Under the pieces are notes generated by a model. That model was given only the letters and a program-made list of their open reading frames with translations. It was not told the origin of the DNA and did not search any database. Positions 46,428 to 57,428 of a stretch of 64,000 nt of DNA are shown here, piece after piece. This stretch comes from Siphonodentalium dalli (Eukaryota > Mollusca > Scaphopoda > Gadilida > Siphonodentaliidae). The DNA is taken from the NCBI GenBank assembly GCA_032622095.1, contig CP136061.1, positions 6,334,734 through 6,398,733 on the forward strand, written 5' to 3'. The translations under genes and the position numbers were made by a program. The stretch's first letter is position 1, and every line of letters starts with the position of its first letter.

Positions 46428-46708
46428 TTGATTGATTGATTGATTGGTGTTTAATATCACTTTCAGCAACAAAGGTCATAACACGACATTGCCAGTTTTA
46501 ACGATTAATCTAACAGTGATTTCAATGGCTGATAAACTCATCGTCCATGTGCGGCAAACCACTGGCCATTGGCGAGTAACTGGCAACTCCACCAGATAAC
46601 ATTTTAAGTTATAAATTCCATGATGGTAACATGTAGATTTGAACCCTCATTGCCATGGCTGGAGGGCGTGGAATTCTTCTCCTAACCGACTGAGCCACTG
46701 AATCCCCC
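46428..46708 (-). mobile_element. tRNA-derived SINE, minus strand
   Basis: Read on the minus strand, it starts with a GGGGGATTCAG head, an A-box-like TGGCTCAGTCGG (46686-46697) and a B-box-like GGTTCAAATCT (46635-46645) 40 bp later, and ends in an AATC simple repeat (46428-46446). A 16-bp imperfect target duplication flanks it: CTGATTATTATGATGT (46412-46427) and CTGATTATAATGGTGT (46709-46724). All are SINE hallmarks. The tRNA of origin is not assigned. Confidence 0.78.
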
Positions 46709-46724
46709 CTGATTATAATGGTGT

Positions 46725-47670
46725 CATTACTCATTATAATCGTTTTTAAATGTGCTCTTGTGTTACTTATTGGAACATAGAATAGTGATGATGCAGTGTA
46801 AATTGAACTTTTCCTTAATAACAATCAAATATGGAGAAGGTCTAGGTTGGTCCCCAGATTCATACATTCTTTGTTTCATCACTTTTGCTTCCTTTGCTGT
46901 TCATTTGTAAATTGGTGCATACATGTGTTTTCATCACTATTTTCGAAAATCGCATGAGATCGTGCAATAATTTTATTTGAGCTACATGTATGTGCATGTT
47001 TGTGTGGGTGTGTGTGTGTAAGTGTGTGTGTTTCAAAAAAGGTCCATAGCTCTGGTGAATGGAACCCAAAATGGAACTTGACCATATTTTATGTTTGTAA
47101 CCGGCGTATTCCAGGGCTCCTTCTGCAATTTAATTTATCTGTCTGCTTTTATCACCTTAACATCCCTCCAAATGAATAATAGACCGTTCCAGTATAAACT
47201 TTTAACAGACTGGGAGAATCCAATATTGGATAAGATTAAATCTCCTGTCCATAGAATTTTTTCTGGTACTAAACACTCTACTGTATGGAGCCTCACACAG
47301 ACCGAAGCAGACGACAGTCGTCAGTGCATTGTTCTCTCTGTCTGGGTCTCCATAAAGGATTATATAACACTCCCGTATGGAGCCTCTCTCAGACCGAAGC
47401 AGACGACAGTCATCGGTGTATTGTTCTCTGTCTGGGGCTCCATAAAGGGATAATCAATTTAGTATAGAAAGGGTTAAAATATATGCAGTCCAGTTGATAT
47501 TTCTGATATCAGACAAGTCTAAGTTTAGTGTGTCTGTCATTTGCAGAACGAGGTCCCCAGAGGGTGAATTTAGTGACGCTATCTCGCATAGCAGGCTAGC
47601 ATCACTAAATTCACACTCAGTTGCGGACCGAGATGACTTGTCTATGAGTGTGGCTAAAAAACTATTTGAA
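46725..47670. other. Interval with a TG microsatellite and duplicated 105-bp unit
   Basis: (TG)n-rich stretch at about 46995-47032. At 47283-47445 two direct copies of TATGGAGCCTC..CAGACCGAAG, CAGACGACAGTC and CTGTCTGGG.CTCCATAAAG occur; relatives are at about 9690, 43600 and 48140-48205. A partial GGTCCCC module lies at 47524-47620. The frames at 47091-47467 come from the duplicated unit. Confidence 0.6.
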
Positions 47671-48115
47671 CCATTTACCCAACAGAACGGCCCTGTGCCA
47701 ATGCATTCTCTTATATATGCGAGTCGACCATAGGTCGCCTCGCATATATACGAAAATGCATTGGCTTAACATATTAAAAATGATAAAATTGTCAAAGAAT
47801 GTAGAAAAATATTAAAAAATTGTTAAAAGATGTAAGACAAAATTATAAAATTGTTAAAGAATGTAAGAAAAAATGGTAAAAAGTGTTAATAAAAGATTTT
47901 TTTAGGCCAATGCATTCTTATATATGCGAGGCGACCTATTGTTGACTCGCATTTATAAGAGAATGCATTGGCACAGGGCATAACTGTAACCCTCACAATG
48001 TGGTCAATGAACCGGTTCCAATGATATCCATATGGTGTTATTGAGACAGACCGAAGATATTTTAGGCTGTTGAAGCTTTATTTGGCCGTTTTTGGCCGTT
48101 TTGTTGGGTAAAGGA
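47671..48115. mobile_element. TTAA palindrome-pair MITE, copy 5 (older)
   Basis: The right flank is TTAA (48116-48119) but the left is TTGA, and the end reads CCATTTACCCAACA, so this copy has drifted. Opposite orientation to the reference. Palindromes carry point changes (ACGAAAATGC). A lone end (TTGTTGGGTAAAGGGTTAA) follows at about 48217-48235. Confidence 0.8.
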
Positions 48116-48524
48116 TTAATTAAGAGATTTATCCCACAGGGAGCCTCACACAGATGGAAGCATGCACTGCAGAGTGTCGTCTGCTCCAGTATATGTGGGG
48201 CTCTATAAGGGGTTTTGTTGGGTAAAGGGTTAACACTTGAATGTTAAGATGTTGGATGTTATGTTCTCATTTTGTCTGTTTATATGAGCAGTGAGTGTCT
48301 TATTATTATGTATACCTATTTATTATTATTATTATTTATTATTTCCTTCTTTCCAACCACCACAGTTGTTGGAAATTATTATCAAATCTGCTGATAAGAC
48401 TCACCGTTTAATAATAGAGAGATTCCGCTTGTAGGTTTTGGAATGTTACATGTAGTCATTAAACCAACATTTTAGGAAAATGTCCTATCATAAAAATGGT
48501 TTATTTCATTTGGAAGATAGCTGA

Positions 48525-49262
48525 GGGTTAGTTATAATAGAATACTATGGTGATTGATCCTTCGAATTTATAACCCGTTATAACCCAGGGTTAGTTATAA
48601 TAGAATACTATGGTCATTGATCCTTCGAATGTATAACCCGTTATAACCCAGGGTTAGTTATAATAGAATACTATGGTGATTGATCCTTCGAATGTATAAC
48701 CCACGGTTAGTTATAATAGAATACTATGGTGATTGATCCTTCGAATGTATAACCCGTTATAACCCAGGGTTAGTTATAATAGAATACTATGGTCATTGAT
48801 CCTTCGAATGTATAACCCGTTATAACCCAGGGTTAGTTATAATAGAATACTATGGTGATTGATCCTTCGAATGTATAACCCACGGTTAGTTATAATAGAA
48901 TACTATGGTGATTGATCCTTCGAATGTATAACCCGTTATAACCCAGGGTTAGTTATAATAGAATACTATGGTGATTGATCCTTCGAATGTATAACCCGTT
49001 ATAACCCAGGGTTAGTTATAATAGAATACTATGGTGATTGATCCTTCGAATGTATAACCCGTTATAACCCAGGGTTAGTTATAATAGAATACTATGGTGA
49101 TTGATCCTTCGAATGTATAACCCGTTATAACCCAGGGTTAGTTATAATAGAATACTATGGTGATTGATCCTTCGAATTTATAACCCGTTATAACTCAGGG
49201 TTAGTTATATTACAGTATACTATGGTGATTGATCCTTCGAATGTATAACCCGTTATAACACA
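48525..49262. repeat. 63/53-bp minisatellite (12 units)
   Basis: The unit is GGGTTAGTTATAATAGAATA, CTATGGTGATTGATCCTTCG, AATGTATAACCCGTTATAAC, CCA. Units 3 and 6 lack CCCGTTATAA (53 bp). Units 1-3 (48525-48703) and 4-6 (48704-48882) form a 179-bp duplicated block with the same GTG/GTC/GTG pattern. Non-coding. Confidence 0.93.
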
Positions 49263-50236
49263 GCCGATTGCCATAAGCTCTTTTGACTTCAACTACTGCA
49301 GAGTTATGCCATTTTAAACGACATTTATTAATATAGCGCCAAAGTCTTGTTAAAATTTTATATAACAAGATGTTCCCTAATTGCAGACATTTGTTTGTCT
49401 CGTATTAATTGTCGCTGTCACATGCTGCCATTTACCTTACAAGCTACACGTCACAAGTTAAAAGAGGAATCTCTCTAATATAGGCATGTATGGAAAGCTC
49501 CTTATCAGATTGACATTCACCATCCGAGATACTTCTAATTATAGCCTGTGACTCACTATCGATGGTTACTCATCAGATTTATGAATTTGGTGGTGTTTGA
49601 AGTTAAAGTGAATGTAGCAAAAACCGGCAAATCATTCAGTGTAAGGTTCCAGCGAGATAGTTAATTGTTTACGATCTGTTAATTTTTATACGCTTTTTTT
49701 TTTTTTTTTTAAACGGGGCATATTATGTTATTAGTCTGCTTTTGGTTTCAGGATGATAACTTTAGATTATATCAAATGAATGAAATGAAATTTGGTATGT
49801 GAGTTAGTCTAAAATACAGGTCAAGTTCAATTTGGGTTTCACCCGCCAAATTTGACCAGTTATGGCCTTTTCTCGGAATTATCACACCCTGGTGATGCCC
49901 TAAATGTTAATGCTGAAATAGAGTTTGAAACAAGCAGTAGTAGGAGTTTGGATTGACTCTGAATTGACCAGCTTTCCGTACTTGTGTACATTATTATTAA
50001 ATGAAAAGATATGTGTCTTTATCAGCAGATTTTAATAACAATTTCCAACAACTCGCGTTCCAACGATCATTTTAATTGATATATCAAAACCCAGTCTCTT
50101 TTTAAAAGCTGACGAAAATTTTACAATATTTACGTCCTTGGATATCTATTGTCAGTTAACAATATTTGTGACTGATTATTCTTTCACGTCGTGTTGTATT
50201 TATAACTATTTCTGATTACTCACAAACATTTACTAT
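49263..50236. other. Gene-free interval
   Basis: Nothing gene-like. A T run lies at about 49689-49709. At about 49745-49880 lies a fragment of the repeat with GGATGATAACTTTAG, AAATTTGGTATGTGAG and ACAGGTCAAGTTCAA, shared with 7888 and 60240. Confidence 0.5.
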
Positions 50237-51119
50237 GCCAGGAATGCAAATAACGTGTCTGTCATTTGCAGAATGAGGTCCCCAGAGGGTGAATTTAGTG
50301 ATGCTAGCCCGCATATCACGCATAGCGGGCTAGCATCACCAAATTCACCCTCTGGAGACCTCATTCTGCTTAGGCCTCATCTTCTGGGAAGTATCTAAAG
50401 TATCAAATTAACATTGTTTTTAGTTACGTTTTCCCATCTGGGAAGTTTCTATATCCCCTGATTTGCAGCAGAAGGTAAAATCCATAATCGAGGTGCCCAA
50501 TAGGTGATCATCACCAACTTCAACTGGGGAACTTCAATCTGATCCTAGATCTACCATAGCAGTTGAGGGCCTAAGCAGAATGAGGTCCCCAGAGGGTGAA
50601 TTTGGTGATGATAGCCCGCTATGCGGGATAGCATGACTAAATTCACCCTCTGGGGACCTCATTCTGCAAATAACGGAACTGGTTTACTACTTCATGTTGG
50701 GAATTTAGGCCTACACTGGCCAAGCCTGGAAATAACGTGTCTGTCATTTGCAGAATGAGGTCCCCAGAGGTTGAATTTAGTCATGCTATCCCGCATAGCG
50801 GGCTATCATCACCAAATTCACCCTCTGGGGATCTCATTCTGCTTAGGCCCTCAACTGCTATGGTTGATCTAGGATCAGATTGAAGTTCCCCAGTTGAAGT
50901 TGGTGATGATCACCCATTGGGCACCTCGATTATGGATTTTACCTTCTGCTGCAAATTAGGGGATATACTTCCCAGAAGATGAGGCCTAAGCAGAATGAGG
51001 TCTCCAGAGGGTGAATTTGGTGATGCTAGCCCGCTATGCGGGATAGCATCACTAAATTCACCCTCTGGGGACCTCATTCTGCAAATGACAGACACGTTAT
51101 TTCCAGGCTTGGCCAGTGC
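50237..51119. mobile_element. Two adjacent GGTCCCC foldback MITEs
   Basis: The first (about 50237-50700) and the second (about 50713-51119) are in opposite internal orientation: the GATCTAGGATCAGATTGAAG centre of the second is inverted in the first. In the second the inverted ends extend to AATTTAGGCCT..CACTGGCCAAGC. The adjacency may reflect a preference for inserting next to the same family. The 50910-51095 frame is repeat-derived. Confidence 0.75.
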
Positions 51120-51349
51120 AGGCCTAAATTTTCAAAAGTTGAAATTCGCATCGTTTTAGAAATGAAACATAATAGACCCATCTAGAGATGTACATCTGTT
51201 AGGATTATCGTCGGCTTTTCAATGAGACTGATCAAAACCTAAGTTATTGTTAATGTCTGTTATAACGTCTGGAAATAAAAATACTATCAAATTATGGTTT
51301 GTGAATACTCTGATGAGGGTACCCAAGTAAAACTCTATTGTAAGATTAA

Positions 51350-51556
51350 CCCTTTCAGTGCCAAGTCCGATTTTTGTATCAACCCATATTTCCTTGATCA
51401 TTTTTCAAATTTATTGATTATAATAATGTGATACATTGATGGAAAGACCTCTTAGAGCTCTTTCCATCAATGTATCACATTATTATAATCAATAAATTTG
51501 AAAAATAATCAAGGAAATATGGGTTGATACAAAAATCGGACTTGGCACTGAAAGGG
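51350..51556. mobile_element. TTAA-flanked hairpin MITE, second family (207 bp)
   Basis: TTAA at 51346-51349 and 51557-51560. The ends CCCTTTCAGTGCCAAGTCCG are inverse; the rest is an almost perfect hairpin closing at AGAGCTCT near 51450-51460. It shares CCCTTT and the TTAA site with the palindrome-pair family but no other sequence. Confidence 0.85.
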
Positions 51557-51560
51557 TTAA

Positions 51561-52100
51561 TGGGTTGCTTGAAATTCCATATAAAGTGAGGGTCAGTTCT
51601 AAACCACTGGTGTGTACACAAGCGATGCATTTTTGGGTATATATTGTGAAGTATGTCATAAGAGGACAATAACTGTGTCAACCAAATAAAAAGTAGCATA
51701 ACCCATGACATAGCGGCTGAATAGTTATTTAAAAGGAAGCTCTCATTTCAGATAGTGTACAACCAGCAATGGTGAAGCTTCTTGCAAAAGGCCGAATCTG
51801 TGCAAACTCGCCTCAATAATACTATCAACATCGCTCAGGTGGAAAATTAAAGGACCGTAACCTGGTGTTGAGTCTTAATCATTTTGAAAATAATAATTTA
51901 TAGCATTTATTTTAGAAAGTTAGTCAGTATACATGTGTGTTGTAAAAGGAAAGATAAATGTTTGCATAGTCTTCAGAAAGATATATGCTACTTCTTAACT
52001 TTGACCTTTTGCCGGTGGGTTGGGTAAAATGCTAGGAATCGGGCCATATGGAACCATCGGCCATCACGAAAATCGCGAACCAGTGACAAGGCTTATTAGC
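51561..52100. other. Gene-free interval
   Basis: No supported gene, repeat or motif beyond short open frames. Confidence 0.4.
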
Positions 52101-52109
52101 TCAACTTTA

Positions 52110-54260
52110 CTTTGTAAAGTTTGAGCTATTGCCATGGCTTTGTCGTCCGTGTGTGCGTGTGTACGTAAGGCGTCAACAATGCAGTCTACAGGTCGTACCT
52201 TTGGTCGGATCATTATGAAATTCGTCATAGCTGTTGACATCAACATTTAGACCAGAATGATTAATTTTGGGGTCATTCGGTAAAAAAACATGGCCGCCAG
52301 TGGCCATCTTGCATTTCAAAATTCAATCCATTAGCACAGGCTACAGGGCGTACTGTTTGTCTGATCGTCATGAAATTTGTCATGGATGTTAATAATGACA
52401 TGTAGATGGGAACGAGTCATTTTGGGGTCATTCGGCCAAAAAACATAGCCGCCAGCAGGCATCTATGATTTCACTCTTTGTATGACTAAATCCTTTAGCA
52501 CGGGCTACAGGTCGTACCTTTAGTCCGATCATCATAAAATTTGTCATGGCTGTTGAAATTGGAATGTAGATGGGAACGAGTCATTTTGGGGTCATTCGGA
52601 CTAAAAACATGGCCGCCAGCGGCCATCTTGGATTTCAAAATTCAACCCATTAGCACGGGCCACAGGTCGTACTGTTCGTCTGATCATCATGAAATTTGTC
52701 ATGGATGTTAATATTGACATGTAGATGGGAAAGAGTAATTTTGGGGTCATTTGGCCAAAAAACATGGCCGCCAGCAGCCATCTTGGATTTTACTCTTTGT
52801 ATGACTAAATCCTTTAGCATGGGCTACAGGTTGTACCTTTAGTCTGATCATCATTAAATTGTCATGAATGTTAATAATGACATGTAGATGGGAACGAGTC
52901 ATTTTAGGGTCATTCGGCCAAAAAAAATGGCCGCCAGCAGCCATCTTTGATTTTACTCTTTGTATGACTAAATTCTTTAGCATGGGCTACAGGTCGTACT
53001 TTTAGTCTGATCATCATAAAATTTGTCAAGAATGTTAATAATGACATGTAGATGGGAACGAGTCATTTTGGGGTCATTCGGCCAAAAAACATAGCCGCCA
53101 GCAGGCATCTATGATTTCACTCTTTGTATGACTAAATCCTTTAGCACGGGTTACAGGTCGTACCTTTAGTCCGATCATCATAAAATTTGTCATGGCTGTT
53201 GAAATTGGAATGTAGATGGGAACGAGTCATTTTGGGGTCATTCGGACTAAAAACATGGCCGCCAGTGGCCATCTTGGATTTCAAAATTCAACCCATTAGC
53301 ACGGGCCACAGGTCGTACTGTTCGTCTGATCATCATGAAATTTGTCATGGATGTTAATATTGACATGTAGATGGGAACGAGTAATTTTGGGGTCATTCGT
53401 CCAAAAAACATGGCGGCCAGCAGCCATCTTGGATTTTACTCTTTGTATGACTAAATTCTTTAGCACGGGCTACAGGTCGTACCTTTAGTCTGATCATCAT
53501 CAAATTTGTCATGGATGTTAATATTGACATGTAGATGGGAACGAGTAATTTTGGGGTCATTTGGCCCAAAAACATGGCCGCCAGCAGCCATCTTGGATTT
53601 TACTCGTTGTATGACTAAATCCTTTAGCACGGGCTACAGGTTGTATCTTTAGTCTGATCATCATTAAATTTGTAATGATTGTTAATGACATGTAGATGGG
53701 AACGAGTCATTTTGGGGTCATTCGGCCAAAAAACATGGCCGCCAGCAGGCATCTTGGATTTTACTCTTTGTATGACTAAATCCTTTAGCATGGGCTACAG
53801 GTTGTACCTTTAGTCTGATCATCATTAAATTGTCACGAATGTTAATAATGACATGTAGATGGGAACGAGTCATTTTAGGGTCATTCGGCCCAAAAAAATG
53901 GCCGCCAGCAGCCATCTTTGATTTTACTCTTTGTATGACTAAATCCTTTAGCACGGGCTACATGTCATACCTTTAGTCTGATCATCATAAAATTTGTCAT
54001 GGCTGTTGAAATTGGAATATAGATGGGAACGAGTAATTTTGGGGTCATTTGGCCAAAAAACATGGCCGCCAGCAGCCATCTTGGATTTTACTCTTTGTAT
54101 GACTAAATTTTTTAGCACAGGCTACAGGTCGTACCTTTAGTCTGAACGTCATAAAATTTGTCATGGATGTTAATGATGACATGTTGATGGGAACGACTCA
54201 TTTTGGGGTCATTCGGCCGAAAACATGACCACCAGCAGCCATCTTGGATTTTACTTTTCT
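52110..54260. repeat. Tandem array of about 163-bp units (13 units)
   Basis: Each unit has GTAGATGGGAACGAGTCATT, TTGGGGTCATTCGGCC, AACATGGCCGCCAGCAGCCA, TCTTGGATTTTACTCTTTGT, ATGACTAAATCCTTTAGCAC, GGGCTACAGGTCGTACC, then TGATCATCATxAAATTTGTC. Spacings of the GGGAACGAG phrase are mostly 155-165 bp. It starts with AACTTTACTTTGTAAAGTTT and ends with CCAAGTTGAGCTACAGTGTC, a boundary repeated at 61915. Minus-strand frames through it (52747-54318) are repeat shadows with the same peptide recurring. Confidence 0.9.
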
Positions 54261-57204
54261 CTTCATGTCTATAAACTAGTATTAGACATTCAACTTTCCA
54301 TATTCCTAATCGCTCCATTGACTGTAATACATTAAATTATTCCCTTTCCAAGTTGAGCTACAGTGTCATTGACACTTTCATTATCAGGTGATGATCCCTC
54401 TAAATGAAGGACCACCGCTTTTCGGCGCTTAAATAATAAATAAAATTATCACTTAAATAATAAATAAAATTATCACTTAAATAATAAATAAAACTAGAAA
54501 TTTTAAACTTCCAATTGGAAGTTTGATACTTCCATATAATTATCATATATATTCCAATCCAAACCCCTTCTCAATCATTACCTTTCCCATAACCCAAACC
54601 TTAACCATAACCATACCTATCGGCATCCCATACTGTATCTTAATGCGAAATGTTTTCATAAGCATAACCGTGCTCTAGTCGTAACCACAACCACATCTAC
54701 TATTCTAACTATGTATATAACAATAGCCAACCCTTTCCCATCCTTTAGCCCTGACTATACTATTCACATCCCTGACATAATCCATAACACTAACCATAAA
54801 ACTAACCCGAACACAAACCCTAAATATTTCTCTAACGGTTACCTGGATCAAGTTACCCATGTGTCGATTTGTACTGAGATAAACCACACATATTCCATGA
54901 GACACCTCTGGGAGCTACCAATTTCTCCATCCATTTATTCGAAGCTAAAGATAAACGATCTTTATTGCTAATGATTAGTGCTGCTTAAGTCAGCTGAGAT
55001 CCACGGCACCTGCCCCATGGCAATATCATGGTCAAGTTACCCATCTGTAGCAATTTCCCCACAATCTTCCAAGCTGATAATAAGCGCTATTTGATGTGTA
55101 TCTTTGTTGATATCATTTATTTGTCCCACCTCAAGTCATATGATGGCAAAGCACCTAACGGATAGCATTTCCCTGGACAATTTAAACATGTGCACTAATT
55201 TTCAGCTCCGTGGGTCCGATCATAATAGGTATGTAATTAATTATGTTATTAAATTATTCATGAATGCCAATTTAAATCATTTGACGTCAGCTGTACCTAT
55301 CCGATGACACTCCATTTGAGAATTTACCATGTGTACCAATTTTGTGTTAAAAATTACATCTGCAATTGGATGGTATTTTCCCGTGAATGATACAGAGAGT
55401 TATAGTCTGTCCAACACTGAAGTGCGAAATTTTAAATCAATGCCGATCTGTAATTTGCCCGTGTCGGTTTATCAATTTATCGGGTCAGTTATTTCAACGG
55501 CCAGTGGAAACACACCTGCTGGTGACAATCATTATTTAAAGCTAAGTGAGTAAAGGCCGATCCACACCTGGCGCGATTATAACGGCCGTGACTGACAACA
55601 TGTATGCACTTTGTGTATGTATACACCTAGTTTATGAACTGAAGCGATCACAAACATGCCTGATATATAAAACCTGATGCACGATATAGTTCTCTACTTA
55701 TAATATTAATAGTTGTACTCGATCATGATGGAGACAGAGTATAATAAAAGCCAAGCACCCTTCTGGTGGTAATATTATTACTTGATTATGACGGTGATAG
55801 TATATATAATAAACGTCCGTGCAACATTCTATACTCGTTCGCTAAAAAACTAACTTAGAAAATCGTACTAAAGTTGCACTTAGGTACTACTATCCTGCAC
55901 ATCCTCTCTTCGGTTTAGTTTTATCTGGATTGGCAAATTTGACCCCCCCCCCCTCTCTAAGTTTCTGCGGAATTTGCATAAAGTCTGAACCCTCCCGAAG
56001 CGAGCTCTTCGTTGGGCAGGTTGCTTTGTGGTCAATCTTGGTGGGCAATCCGACATTATACCGACGTACATGTCCCTGCATTAAAGATGGATTATCTCTT
56101 TAAATAACAAATTTGAAATAGTGGCATGTGTCTACAATAATAACTATGAATTGAATAACCCTGCCCGGAAAGGCTTCTATCAATTACTATCTATTTTATT
56201 TCGAATATTTTATTGTGAAATGAGATGATTAATTGGGACACTTTATTTGTCTATTTTTAGAACAGATAATTCAAGCGATATCATATAAAGATAGGTAGCA
56301 TTAGGTTGTTTTTATAGCTACGTACCGAACATCAAATATCCCAGATTGATTGATTGTATTGTTTTATTCCATAGTTGTTCATTAACTAAACAACCACACC
56401 TTTTTTTAGCAGAAAATATTCGCAATCAAATCAATATTAATCGAAAGAAGCATTTCTGGACATGAATCTTTGATTCATTTTTAATATTTTATACCCCGGT
56501 AACTATATAATACATGTTTACAAAGAGATAATCCACCTATAACATCCGTCCTTCATTCGCCCGTTTTTATTTGGCAGGAAAAATATCGGATTGTTTTGTC
56601 CCAGCCATACATTGGTAACAGCTGGGACAAAACACTTTCAAGTGGAACATTTCGGTCCGAATCACTCTTCTCATCTGGAAAATGCAATAAATATTTGGCT
56701 CCTCTATTTGCCATGTTCCTTAATTGGAGAGAGAGGGGGGGTGATTAATTTGTTCAATATTTTTCAACGGTAACTCGGTCAATTTTAAACCAATTACAAA
56801 ATGTTCACGGCATCGATATCGGGGTGTCAGGTAGAACATGCATTACATTAAAGTTTGGTCGTGATTGGAGAGAATTTGAACATTGAACACCCCTCCCCGT
56901 CAATATTATGATAACAGCCACTTTTTTTATAAATGAAGATAATTTGTCCCGTTCCGCTACCTCAAAGCATTCCGGTGATACTCTACAATAAATTGTCGAC
57001 ACATGTGAGAGGTCGGTTTAAGGGCGATAACTACATAAAGCAAGCAATGACAAATTCACGATGGCTTAACATAATGAATCCAATGCATAACTGTGTATAG
57101 TATACCGACTTATTCAACACTGAGAATATGGGAAAAATGCCAGCCCTTGAAGTGATTGGTGGCTTGGAGAGTACATTGGTCCACTGTATATCCCTTTATT
57201 TATC
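54261..57204. other. Long gene-free interval with minor repeats
   Basis: At 54430-54495 there are three copies of an AAATAATAAATAAAATTATC unit. From 54550 to 54840 the + strand is strongly poor in G, with CCATAACC, AACCCAAACC and TAACCATAACC-like words. At 54850-55090 a diverged pair of TCAAGTTACCCAT..CAATTT units occurs. A C run lies near 55943. Frames at 55104-55553 and 55880-56081 lack family signals. Nothing else is supported. Confidence 0.5.
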
Positions 57205-57212
57205 CAATAGAT

Positions 57213-57420
57213 CACAGGGCCCTGTAACTCGCTCAGTTGCCCATCCCTTTGCGCTGCCCATATACACCGCTTCTGTATACGCGCCTGCTTCACGTTAATG
57301 GTAGGATAATAAGGTCCTTATTATACTACCATTAACGCGTAGGCGAGTATATAGAAGCAGCGTATATATGGGCAGAGCAAAGGGGTGGGAACGAAGCTGA
57401 GCGCGTTACAGGCCCCTGTG
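57213..57420. mobile_element. 208-bp hAT-type foldback MITE
   Basis: CAATAGAT flanks both sides (57205-57212, 57421-57428), an 8-bp duplication. Ends CACAGGGCCCTGTAAC and, complemented, CACAGGGGCCTGTAAC. The arms pair over most of the length (CCTTTGCxCTGCCCATATA, ACGTTAATGGTA). The loop is near 57310-57325. 8-bp duplication and CA-GGG ends fit hAT. Confidence 0.82.
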
Positions 57421-57428
57421 CAATAGAT

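Noticed and set aside
47283-47467. Frame with duplicated WSLxQTEADDS peptide
   Set aside because: Derives from a directly duplicated dispersed repeat unit of about 105 bp also found at 43600 and 48140.
52747-54318. Several minus-strand frames with a recurring HTKSKIQDGCW-type peptide
   Set aside because: They recur because the DNA is a 163-bp tandem array; frames break between units.
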